This document shows positions 15,706 to 23,453 of a stretch of 64,000 nt of DNA, in pieces. Under the pieces are notes generated by a model. The model was not told where the DNA came from, ran no database searches, and was given only the letters and a program-made list of their open reading frames with translations. A program made the position numbers and the translations under genes. The DNA lies in NCBI GenBank assembly GCA_031552145.1, contig JAVBMV010000001.1, positions 197,518 through 261,517 of the forward strand, in the 5' to 3' direction. Within the stretch, counting starts at the first letter, position 1; the number at the start of each line of letters is the position of its first letter. This DNA is from JAVBMV01 sp031552145 (GTDB taxonomy: Bacteria; Myxococcota; Myxococcia; Myxococcales; UBA5297).

Positions 15706-17940
15706 TCAGTCGACCGTGATCGACTTCGAGACGTTCTTCGGCACATCTGGGTGCACGCCATGCCCTACCAGCCCCAGGCGATCGAGGTGCGCTGCCTTGA
15801 GGAGACTCATCCGGAGCGCGAGCTGCTGGAGCACGATGGTGGCGGTGAAGGCGACCGAGAGCGTATCGCCCGTCCGCGGCAGCGGGATGTAAATGGAGCG
15901 ATAGCCGGGGCTGTCGGCGGGCGGCCGCGTCGCCGCGGAGCGCAGCGCCTCGTTCTCTTCGGCGATGACGAAGGTCTGAGCGCCTCTGATCTTGTGTGTA
16001 TTGATCGCCGAAATAGTGAGCGCGACGTCGCGCTCGTCCGGTCCGGTGACATAGACGAGCGGATAATCGGTGGAGAGCGAGGAGAGGAAGGCACCTCGCT
16101 CGGCCACGGGCAGAACCCCCTGCTCCCCAAGGCGCTCGAGGGTGCGCTCGAGCTGCTCGATCCCATAGACGGTATTGACGCCGAGCAATGTATTGGGGCC
16201 GTGCTTGAACTCGGAGCATTCGAACCCCTCGGTGTGGTTGAGCACCACCTCGCGGATCTTGAGCGCCCCCTCCTTGGCCACCGCGATCATGCGGGTCGCC
16301 AATACATGAATCGACGGGCGAAGGTAGAGGAGCCTCGCTGCCTCCTCGACCTGCGCGCGCGTCTCCTCCGTGGTCTGACGCACCAGCGCCGGCAGCGCCC
16401 GGAAGTGCGCGACCCGGCCGGCCAACTCGCGCTGAAGAGCGGCCCGCTCTTCAGCAGGGGGTGACGCGCGCTCGAGCCGCCGCCGCGCCACGGTGATAGC
16501 CAGGCCGAGTAGGAGCCCCACCTGGTTGATGAAGCTCTTGGTGGCGGGCACGGCGATCTCGGGGCCGCAGCGCAGCGGGATGACGAGCTGGCATTTCTCC
16601 TGGCCCAAGGTCGAGTTGACGTTGTTGACGATGGCGACCCGCGCGATGGCCTTGCCCTCGGCGATCACGTCGTTGAGCACATCGATCACGTCCTTCGTCT
16701 CGCCGCTCTGCGAGAGGGCCACGAGCACGTCGCCGTCGGCGAGCGAGCGCGCCACCTGCGCCCTGAACTCACCCGGCAGGTAGGGCAGGAGCTCCGCGTG
16801 CGCTACTTCGTTGAAGAAGAGCGCACCGAGCTTCGCCGCGTGGAAGGAAGTGCCGCAGCAGAGCACATAGACGCGCCTGCCACGTTCCTGGGCCTGGGCG
16901 AAGAGCTCGGCGAAGCGCGCCACCGCGCTCGCGAGCTCACGCTCCTCTTCGCGCGCCTCGCGCTCGTCTTCTAAACTGGGCGAAGTGGGTGAGGCAGGGG
17001 AAACGGGCGCCTCGGTGGGGCCTGTGCCCGCGAACTGCTCCACCAGGAGTTCGAGCGTCCGCTGCTGCGCCGCGATCTCCTGCTCCATGAAGGTCTTGAA
17101 GGGCGGATTGAGGCCGGTCTCCTCGGTCCTCAAACGGCTGCGCACGGGCTCGCGCGTCAGCTTTGTGAGCGCCCGCTCCTTGCGTCCCAGCGCGAAGAGC
17201 GTGAAGCCCTCCGGCGTGAACTCGAGCAGCTCGCCCTCGGAGAGCGGCAGGATGGTCCGGGTCAACTTCAGCACCGACGAGAGATCGGAGCTCGCGACGC
17301 AGAAGCGGCCGCCCACCTCATCCGAGCCCAGCCCGAAATAGAGGCTAGAGCCCAGCTTCATCGCGTAGAGCACGCGCGTCACCGGATCGACGATCACCGC
17401 CGCGAAGCTGCCGCGCAGGCGCGTCGCCGCCTCGGAGATGGCGCCGCGCATCGCCGAGCGCCGCGCCTCGCCGCGCTGTCGCTCTCCCTCGGGGAGGCGC
17501 GTGAGCGCCTCGGCGAAGAGGTGCTCCACGATATGGACTACCATCTCGCCGTCGTTATTGGAGCGCACGACGTGTCCCTGCGCCTTCAGCCACGCCTCGA
17601 GCTCGTCGCAGTTGGTGACGTTTCCGTTGTGGGCGCCATAGAGGAAGGTCTTGCAGTCGACCACGTGGGGCTGCGCGTTCTCTTCGGTCACCGCGCCGAA
17701 GGTGGCCCACCGGACCTGGCCGCAGAAGACCTGGCCCGGAAGATCGACGATGCCCAGCTTATGAATGAGCGCCGAGGGGGCTCCAACGCCCTTGCGCAGC
17801 GTGACCGACACCCCCGCACCTTGGATCGCCGCGCCGGTCGAGTCGTAGCCGCGGTACTCCAGCGTCTCGAGGAGCTGCCCCGCGATTCGCCCCAGGTCGT
17901 CCCGGGCGCGCTCATAGATGAGTCCTACCACGCCGCACAT
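15706..17940 (-). CDS. GlmS-like glutamine-dependent sugar-phosphate aminotransferase, divergent long form
   Basis: The start ATG 17940 exposes Cys2 (MCGVVG), the glutaminase nucleophile. The 744-residue product has an Ntn glutaminase domain (to about 300), a long Pro/Ser/Glu-rich linker (about 325-365) and two SIS sugar-binding domains with CGTSFHAAKL, SQSGETKDVID and EFKHGP. The C-terminus KNVSKSITVD is the typical GlmS end. The family length is near 600, so about 140 residues are extra. In the glutaminase, Arg77-Trp78 and Thr80 are kept, but the usual His of WATHG is Phe81 and NAHPH is NAQPH. It probably makes glucosamine-6-phosphate for cell-wall and LPS synthesis, though a different sugar substrate is possible. 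Confidence 0.8.
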   Translation of the reverse strand: MCGVVGLIYERARDDLGRIAGQLLETLEYRGYDSTGAAIQGAGVSVTLRKGVGAPSALIHKLGIVDLPGQVFCGQVRWATFGAVTEENAQPHVVDCKTFLYGAHNGNVTNCDELEAWLKAQGHVVRSNNDGEMVVHIVEHLFAEALTRLPEGERQRGEARRSAMRGAISEAATRLRGSFAAVIVDPVTRVLYAMKLGSSLYFGLGSDEVGGRFCVASSDLSSVLKLTRTILPLSEGELLEFTPEGFTLFALGRKERALTKLTREPVRSRLRTEETGLNPPFKTFMEQEIAAQQRTLELLVEQFAGTGPTEAPVSPASPTSPSLEDEREAREEERELASAVARFAELFAQAQERGRRVYVLCCGTSFHAAKLGALFFNEVAHAELLPYLPGEFRAQVARSLADGDVLVALSQSGETKDVIDVLNDVIAEGKAIARVAIVNNVNSTLGQEKCQLVIPLRCGPEIAVPATKSFINQVGLLLGLAITVARRRLERASPPAEERAALQRELAGRVAHFRALPALVRQTTEETRAQVEEAARLLYLRPSIHVLATRMIAVAKEGALKIREVVLNHTEGFECSEFKHGPNTLLGVNTVYGIEQLERTLERLGEQGVLPVAERGAFLSSLSTDYPLVYVTGPDERDVALTISAINTHKIRGAQTFVIAEENEALRSAATRPPADSPGYRSIYIPLPRTGDTLSVAFTATIVLQQLALRMSLLKAAHLDRLGLVGHGVHPDVPKNVSKSITVD

Positions 17941-18056
17941 GCCGTCACCTTCTTCCCAGAGTGGGTGGGCCAAAACCGGGGGGAGAGAGTATTCATTTCG
18001 CTCAGAATCTCAACGCGCGGTAAAAGAGAGCGGCATTTTTTTCGAGGAAGGCACAG

Positions 18057-18662
18057 ATGCTCGCAGCGCTCATTCTCGCCGCCACGCTGGCGGCGAACCA
18101 GCCGGAACCCTTTGGCGCCATCTCGGCGGCGCCTATGCCCTCGGGCGGCTCCACCTACTATCTGCAGGGCGGTTATCCCGATGTTCGAACGGGGTGGCGC
18201 ATCGGCGTTGGGATGATGGAGTTGGGGCTCGAAGGGGCCGTCGACATCCCCCGTATTACGGCGAAGGGGCTGGCCACCGTGCGCGGCACCCTGGCGCACT
18301 CCGAGGGTCTGACGCTCTCCAGCGATCTGAAGCTAGGGGCCTATTCGGTCTTCGGGACGCGCGCCTCCGATCCCACCGTGCAGCGCTCCGGTGGCTTCTC
18401 GATGGAGCCGGGCATGACCTTCTCGATCGAGACGTCCTGGCCTGTCGCCTTCTTTCTCAAGATGCGCCTGCCGCTCGACACGCCCTTCTCGGAGGCGGGC
18501 ACCACCCGGATGCGCTTCCTCTTCGGCGGCGGCGCGGAGGTGGCGCTCGCCAGCGACTGGTTCGTCTCCTTCGAGGGCGCCTTCGGCCCCGAGCTGCGGC
18601 GCGGCTACTCCACGCCCCTCTCGGTCGACGCGCTCATCGGTGTTGGCTGGAGACTCTTCTAG
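18057..18662 (+). CDS. Small outer-membrane beta-barrel-like protein
   Basis: The 201-residue protein has a short signal peptide (MLAALILAATLAANQ) and then alternating hydrophobic/polar strands with many Gly and aromatic residues. It ends in Trp-Arg-Leu-Phe, a C-terminal aromatic as used for outer-membrane barrel insertion. GAGGAAGG precedes the ATG. The expected number of strands (about 8) fits a small barrel. No specific family was recognised. Its stop codon overlaps that of the convergent thioredoxin-like gene. Confidence 0.6.
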   Translation: MLAALILAATLAANQPEPFGAISAAPMPSGGSTYYLQGGYPDVRTGWRIGVGMMELGLEGAVDIPRITAKGLATVRGTLAHSEGLTLSSDLKLGAYSVFGTRASDPTVQRSGGFSMEPGMTFSIETSWPVAFFLKMRLPLDTPFSEAGTTRMRFLFGGGAEVALASDWFVSFEGAFGPELRRGYSTPLSVDALIGVGWRLF

Positions 18663-19093
18663 CGGACGGAGCGCAGCGCCTCGACATAGGCGGCCGCTGG
18701 CGTGGCTTCGATGAGCGTCAGCTCCTTGCGCGCCCGGCCGCTCGAATCAAAGACGAGGAGCGTCGGGATCGACTGGACGCCCAGGCGCTTCATCAGCGCC
18801 TCGACCTCATCGCGCCCGCGGGGATAGGACTCAGGATTCACTTTGACCAGCGACCAGCGCTTCGCCTCTTCGATGAAGAGCGGATCGCGCAGGACGTATT
18901 CGTCGATGCGTCTGGAGAGCGCGAACTGGTCGGAGAGGAAGGCGACCAGCACTGGCCGCTTACCCTTGGCCTCTGCCAGCGTCTTCTCTGGATCGCCGCT
19001 CCAGGGCAACCCTTTTGGGCCACACCCAGCGCTCATCAGGAGCGCGAGCGCGACAGCGAGTGCCGCGCGGCGCCGCAGGTCGAATCTGATCAT
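18659..19093 (-). CDS. Thioredoxin-fold lipoprotein lacking the CxxC active site
   Basis: The 144-residue product starts at ATG 19093 with a lipoprotein signal peptide ending in LLMSAGC. The mature part has the thioredoxin fold: VLVAFLSD, a helix, a central strand, the cis-proline loop SIPTLLVFD and a final helix. Where thioredoxins have WCxxC it reads FLSDQFALSRRI, so both cysteines are gone. It begins 11 bases after the dsbD stop, so the two are probably one transcript. It resembles the C-terminal domain of that DsbD and may be a diverged copy acting as a binding rather than a redox module. Confidence 0.7.
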   Translation of the reverse strand: MIRFDLRRRAALAVALALLMSAGCGPKGLPWSGDPEKTLAEAKGKRPVLVAFLSDQFALSRRIDEYVLRDPLFIEEAKRWSLVKVNPESYPRGRDEVEALMKRLGVQSIPTLLVFDSSGRARKELTLIEATPAAAYVEALRSVR

Positions 19094-19104
19094 GAAGGTC
19101 GTCC

Positions 19105-20436
19105 CTAGGGGCCGGTCACCTTGCGCATCAGCTCGGCGAACTCCTCCGGTGGGAGGAAGCCCGTGAGCGTCAGGTCCTCGCGCACCTTGCCGCTGGCGTC
19201 GATGAAGATGACCGTAGGAAGTCCAACGACCTTGTACTTCGCCTGGAGGGCGGTGTTCTCGGGCGTCTCCTGGGTGCAGTCGATGCGCGCGAGAGACCAG
19301 CCATGCTTGCGCACCTCGTCGAGGAAGGGCGCGGTGGGGAAGGTCTTGTGCTCCAGCTCCTTGCAGGCGGCACACCATTCGGCCGAGAAGTCGATGATGG
19401 CGGGCTTCCCTTGCGCCTGGGCGAGCGCGCTCGCCTCGTCCGAGTGCCAGGTGGCGTGCGCGACCGGCTGCGCGATGGGCGCGTGCGGCCTGAGCGTGAT
19501 ACCGAGCACCACGAGCGCCACGCCGAGAGCCTTGAGCACCCCGTCGGCGGGCCAGATGTGGAAAGAGCGGTTGATGGCGCCCAGCATCATGCCCACCAGC
19601 ACCAGCGCCGAGGCAACGATGGCGCCATAGGCCACGTTCTCGAAGGAGAGGAGCGCCTTGAAGGCGGGGAAGGCATCGCGCAGATACATGAGCGCGACCG
19701 TGAGGAGCGCCACGCCGAAGATCGACTTCACATAGTCCATCCAGACGCCGCTCTTGGGGAGCGAGAGGGAGAAGGCGCCGATCAGGAAGAAGGGAACGCC
19801 GAGTCCCAGCGCGTAGACAAAGAGCATCAGTCCGCCCAGCACCACGTTTTGGGTGGTCGCGATGTGAACGAGTACGCCCGAAAGCACCGGCCCCGTGCAG
19901 GGCGCGGCGACGATGCCGGAGACGAGCCCCATGGCGAAGGCGCCGCCGTAGCCGGCCTTGCCCACGGAGCCCAGCTTTGCTTGCAGGCTGGCCGGCAGCT
20001 GAAAGTCCCACCCTCCGAACATCGAGAATGCGAAGGCCGCGAAGACGATGGCCAACGTGCAGACGACCCAGGGATTGCCCAGCGCCGAGCCGAAGGCCTT
20101 GCCCGTCAGCGCCGCGCCGATCCCGAGCGAGGTGAACATCACCGCGATGCCCAGCACGAAGGTGAGGCTGAGGGCGACCGCCTGCCCACGGGTCGACGAT
20201 TTGCGCGCCCCGAAGATGGAGACGGTGATGGGGATGAGCGGGTAGACGCAGGGGGTGAGCGCGGTGAGGAGGCCGCCGACGAAGATCAGCGCCAAGGGGA
20301 TGAGGAGCGCGCCGCCCTCCAGCTTCTCGCCGATGCCGAGACCGCCGACGGCGGGGCCGGTCCCAAGCAGTTCGGGGAGGATGAGGACGATCGCCGCGAC
20401 CACCAGCGAAGCGACGAGGAGCTTTGGAGATTTCAT
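19105..20436 (-). CDS. dsbD: Thiol:disulfide interchange protein DsbD, short form
   Basis: Membrane electron carrier that passes reducing power from cytoplasmic thioredoxin to the periplasm. The start ATG 20436 has a GGAGG nine bases upstream. The 443-residue product has an N-terminal signal-anchor, then the eight-helix domain with its two redox cysteines in LTALTPCVYPLIP and IVAAPCTGPVL, and a C-terminal thioredoxin domain with AEWCAACKELE and cis-proline GLPT. The N-terminal periplasmic immunoglobulin-like domain of E. coli DsbD (565 residues) is absent. It leads a two-gene unit with the CxxC-less lipoprotein. Confidence 0.88.
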   Translation of the reverse strand: MKSPKLLVASLVVAAIVLILPELLGTGPAVGGLGIGEKLEGGALLIPLALIFVGGLLTALTPCVYPLIPITVSIFGARKSSTRGQAVALSLTFVLGIAVMFTSLGIGAALTGKAFGSALGNPWVVCTLAIVFAAFAFSMFGGWDFQLPASLQAKLGSVGKAGYGGAFAMGLVSGIVAAPCTGPVLSGVLVHIATTQNVVLGGLMLFVYALGLGVPFFLIGAFSLSLPKSGVWMDYVKSIFGVALLTVALMYLRDAFPAFKALLSFENVAYGAIVASALVLVGMMLGAINRSFHIWPADGVLKALGVALVVLGITLRPHAPIAQPVAHATWHSDEASALAQAQGKPAIIDFSAEWCAACKELEHKTFPTAPFLDEVRKHGWSLARIDCTQETPENTALQAKYKVVGLPTVIFIDASGKVREDLTLTGFLPPEEFAELMRKVTGP

Positions 20437-20721
20437 GTGAGGGGACCTCCGTCCCGGGCGCGAATTGAGGGCAAGGAGTATAGGTGCCTTCGTGGAACTC
20501 GCGCAAAGGGTCGTCGAACTTTGTGAACCGGCCCGAGAGGCGGCTCGGCGACCGCGCGCCGCCGTGCCGGGAGCTCGGGTTTGCACCCGCGCCCGTCTTG
20601 ACTCTCTTCGGCAACGCTTCATAAAAGGTGCGCTGCCCTGGAACACACCTACGGAGGCATCGCTCCGAGTCCGCCCGCGCCCTCACCCCCGAGGGCGCCG
20701 CGCCGCTCGGGCCAAAGCACC
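20437..20721. other. Intergenic region between dsbD and iscS
   Basis: These 285 bases separate the divergent dsbD and isc units. Apart from the isc promoter-like element at 20598-20625 no gene, terminator or conserved RNA was recognised. No iscR-like frame is present. Confidence 0.6.
20598..20625 (+). promoter_or_regulatory. Candidate sigma-70 promoter of the isc operon
   Basis: TTGACT at 20598 and CATAAA at 20620 are 16 bases apart. Transcription would start near 20632 and give a leader of about 90 bases before iscS. The region is the only -35/-10-like pair seen in the 285 bases between dsbD and iscS. Confidence 0.4.
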
Positions 20722-21945
20722 ATGGCTCTCTCGCTGCCGATCTACATGGATAACCAGGCCACCACCCGGCTCGATCCGCGCGTCTTGGAGGCGATGCTGC
20801 CCTTCCTGCGCGACGACTACGGGAACGCGGCCAGCCGCTCCCACGCCTTTGGCTGGCGCGCGGAGGAGGCGGTCGAGCGCGCGCGCGAGCAGATGGCGGC
20901 GCTGATCGGGGCGAAGAGCACCAAGGAGATCCTCTGGACCTCCGGTGCGACCGAGGCGATCAACCTGGCACTGAAGGGCGCCGCCGAGGCCTATCGCGCC
21001 AAGGGCAACCACCTGATCACCCAGAAGACCGAGCACAAGGCGACGCTCGATTCGATGAAGCGCCTGGAGCGGCAGGGGTTCGAGGTGACACTCCTGGACG
21101 TCGGTCGCGACGGGCGCGTCGAGCCAAAGGCCGTCGAGCGCGCCCTCACCGAGAAGACGCTGCTCGTATCGCTCATGCTGGTCAATAACGAGATCGGCAC
21201 GGTCCAACCCGTCCGAGAGATCGGCGCGCTCTGCCGCGCGCGCGGTGTGCTGTTCCACTGCGACGCCGTTCAGGGTGTGGGGCGCGTTCCCTTCGACGTC
21301 GAGGCGGATTTCGTCGACCTGGCGTCGCTCTCGGGACACAAGATCTATGGGCCCAAGGGCGTGGGCGCGCTCTACGTGCGGCGCGACCGGCCGAGGGTGC
21401 GGCTCGAGCCGCTCATCGACGGCGGCGGCCACGAGCGCGGCATGCGCTCTGGCACGCTCAACGTCCCCGGCATCGTCGGCTTCGGCGCGGCGGCGGAGCT
21501 GATACGCCTCGAGGGCGCGGAGGAGGCGAAGCGCATCGCGGCGCTGCGCGACCGATTCGAGGCGCGACTCTTCGGCGCGCTCGACCTGCTCTCGGTGAAC
21601 GGCTCTCGCGAGCACCGCGTCTGCGGCAACCTCAACATCTCCTTCGCGCACGTCGAGGGCGAGTCGCTGATGATGGCGCTTCGAGACGTGGCCGTCAGCT
21701 CCGGCTCGGCCTGCACCTCCGCCTCGCTCGAGCCTTCGTATGTGCTGCGCGCCCTCGGCGTGAGCGACGAGGCGGCGCATTCGTCGATTCGGTTCGGCCT
21801 GGGGCGCTTCACGACAGAGGAGGAGGTCGACTATGTCGCCGACCTCGCCATCGCCAAGGTCAGGAAGCTCAGGGAGCTGAGCCCGCTCTACGAGATGGCC
21901 AAAGAGGGAATCGACCTGAGCCAGGTGAAGTGGGCTGGCGGATGA
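20722..21945 (+). CDS. iscS: Cysteine desulfurase
   Basis: PLP enzyme that takes sulfur from cysteine and delivers it to IscU. The 407-residue product has the full NifS/IscS pattern: the start MDNQATTRLDP, the PLP lysine Lys207 in SGHKIYGPKG, and the persulfide cysteine Cys331 in SGSACTSASLEP on the flexible loop. The length matches group I desulfurases. It is the first gene of the isc operon, followed after 42 bases by iscU. No regulator gene iscR precedes it. Confidence 0.95.
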   Translation: MALSLPIYMDNQATTRLDPRVLEAMLPFLRDDYGNAASRSHAFGWRAEEAVERAREQMAALIGAKSTKEILWTSGATEAINLALKGAAEAYRAKGNHLITQKTEHKATLDSMKRLERQGFEVTLLDVGRDGRVEPKAVERALTEKTLLVSLMLVNNEIGTVQPVREIGALCRARGVLFHCDAVQGVGRVPFDVEADFVDLASLSGHKIYGPKGVGALYVRRDRPRVRLEPLIDGGGHERGMRSGTLNVPGIVGFGAAAELIRLEGAEEAKRIAALRDRFEARLFGALDLLSVNGSREHRVCGNLNISFAHVEGESLMMALRDVAVSSGSACTSASLEPSYVLRALGVSDEAAHSSIRFGLGRFTTEEEVDYVADLAIAKVRKLRELSPLYEMAKEGIDLSQVKWAGG

Positions 21946-21987
21946 GCCCCCCAAGTTGCCGGCGCGCGGCGCGCGCGAAAGGAAGTC

Positions 21988-22407
21988 ATGGCCTATAGCG
22001 AGAAGCTCATCGATCATTACGAGAACCCCCGCAACGCGGGGAGCTTCGACAAGGAGGCCGAAGACGTCGGCACCGGCCTCGTCGGGGCGCCCGCCTGCGG
22101 CGACGTGATGCGCTTGCAGCTCAAAATAAATGACGAGGGCGTGATCGAGGACGCGCGCTTCAAGACCTTCGGCTGCGGCTCGGCCATCGCCTCCAGCTCG
22201 CTCGTCACCGAGTGGGTGAAGGGCAAGACACTCGAAGAGGCGACGACGATCACCAACCGGCAGATTGCCGAGGAGCTGACGCTGCCGCCCGTGAAGATCC
22301 ACTGCTCGGTGCTCGCCGAGGATGCCATCAAGGCGGCCATCGACGACTTCAAGAAGAAGCGCGCCGCGCGTGCCCAGCAGTCACCCGCCTCCAAGGCGAA
22401 GGAGTAA
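21988..22407 (+). CDS. iscU: Fe-S cluster assembly scaffold protein
   Basis: The 139-residue scaffold starts MAYSEKLIDHYENPRNAG, as in other IscU proteins. The three cluster cysteines are in GAPACGDVM, FGCGSAIASSS and IHCSVLAEDAI. The HscA-binding motif, LPPVK in other IscU proteins, is present as LPPVK just before the third cysteine. This fits the hscA gene downstream. The C-terminal tail is Lys/Ala rich. Confidence 0.95.
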   Translation: MAYSEKLIDHYENPRNAGSFDKEAEDVGTGLVGAPACGDVMRLQLKINDEGVIEDARFKTFGCGSAIASSSLVTEWVKGKTLEEATTITNRQIAEELTLPPVKIHCSVLAEDAIKAAIDDFKKKRAARAQQSPASKAKE

Positions 22408-22411
22408 CGAG

Positions 22412-22861
22412 ATGGCGCCGACCCATGGGGGCGACGCGAGATCGCAGGGAGGCATCGCCGCCGAACCCTCGGCGCCGACACGCGCCCAGGTAGCGGGCTC
22501 CCCCGAGGCCCAGCCCTGTACGGTAGGGAAGAGCGGCGTCAGCATCGGCGACCGCGCCTTCGAAAAATTGCGCCGACTCTTTGCCGAGCGCGGCGCGCCC
22601 GAGGCGGGCCTCAGGGTCGCGGTGCAAGGGGGAGGCTGCTCCGGCTTCGCCTACAAGCTCACCTGGGAGGCGCGACCGCACGAGAAGGATCGCATCTTCG
22701 CGCGCGAAGAGGTTCGCATCTTCGTCGATCCCAAGAGCTATCTCTTCCTCATCGGCTCGCTCATCGAATACGAGGAGCAGCTCCTCGAGGCGGGCTTCAA
22801 GGTCACCAACCCGCGCGTGACCTCCACGTGCGGCTGCGGTGGGAGCTTCACGGTCGGATGA
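22412..22861 (+). CDS. iscA: Fe-S cluster A-type carrier
   Basis: ATG 22412 follows AAGGAGTAACG, so this start is chosen. The 149-residue product has a 45-residue polar N-terminal extension not usual in IscA (about 107 residues). The A-type domain follows: GLRVAVQGGGCSGFAY, then a long hydrophobic helix and TSTCGCGGSF, giving the three conserved cysteines. It would carry [4Fe-4S] or [2Fe-2S] clusters to targets. Its stop overlaps the hscB start in ATGA. Confidence 0.92.
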   Translation: MAPTHGGDARSQGGIAAEPSAPTRAQVAGSPEAQPCTVGKSGVSIGDRAFEKLRRLFAERGAPEAGLRVAVQGGGCSGFAYKLTWEARPHEKDRIFAREEVRIFVDPKSYLFLIGSLIEYEEQLLEAGFKVTNPRVTSTCGCGGSFTVG

Positions 22862-23448
22862 TAGAGGCAATCCCGAGCGACCCCTTCGAGCGGCTTGGCC
22901 TCGCTCCCTCCTTTGCGTGGGGAGCCGTCGCCGACGAGGCTGTAGAGCGCGCCTATCGAGCCCAGAGCCGCAGGTTCCATCCCGATCGCCACGCTGGCGC
23001 GGGGGCTAGAGAGCGCCGGCTGGCGCTCGAGTGGACCACCGCGCTCAACGAGGCGAGGCGAGTCTTGCGCGATCCTCTGTCCCGCGCCGAGGTGCTGCTT
23101 GCCTCCCTCGACCCAACGCTGGCGCAGCATCGGCCCTCGATGGAGTTTCTCGAGCAGGTGATGGAGAGGCGCCAGGCGTTGGCCGACGCGCGCGCGCGCG
23201 GCGCCCTGGGCACCCCAGGTACTCAGGGCTCTGTCGAAGCGCTCGCTCTCGAGGTGGAACGTGAACGAGAGCAGGCCTTGCGGCGCTTTGCCAGCGCCTA
23301 TGAGGAGTTGAGGCATGGAGGGGGAGGGGCCGCCGCTTCGCCCGCTCTGCTGCAGGCGCGCGAGGCGCTCTGCGCGCTGCGTTATCACCAGCGCTTCCTC
23401 GCCGAGGTAGAGACGGGAGCGCTCGAGGCGCTCGAGCGAGGGGAGTGA
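22858..23448 (+). CDS. hscB: Fe-S assembly co-chaperone, J-domain protein
   Basis: The 196-residue product has an N-terminal J domain with HPDRH at about residues 41-45 and a C-terminal helical part that in this family binds IscU. It starts DPFERLGLAPSF, typical for HscB. Translation is coupled to iscA by the ATGA overlap. The C-terminal part contains a Gly/Ala-rich insertion near residue 160. It would stimulate the ATPase of HscA, the next gene. Confidence 0.88.
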   Translation: MIEAIPSDPFERLGLAPSFAWGAVADEAVERAYRAQSRRFHPDRHAGAGARERRLALEWTTALNEARRVLRDPLSRAEVLLASLDPTLAQHRPSMEFLEQVMERRQALADARARGALGTPGTQGSVEALALEVEREREQALRRFASAYEELRHGGGGAAASPALLQAREALCALRYHQRFLAEVETGALEALERGE

Positions 23449-23453
23449 GCGCC

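Noticed and set aside
17941..18056. glmS ribozyme upstream of the GlmS-like gene
   Set aside because: No ribozyme core was recognised, and glmS ribozymes are essentially found in Gram-positives.
19303..20526. Plus-strand frame of 407 codons opposite dsbD
   Set aside because: Composition is Glu/Arg/Gly/His repeats without fold; dsbD motifs on the other strand are complete.
18659..20686. 675-codon minus-strand frame over dsbD and its neighbour
   Set aside because: Only the last 144 codons read as protein (the thioredoxin-like lipoprotein); the rest is out of frame with the well-supported dsbD.
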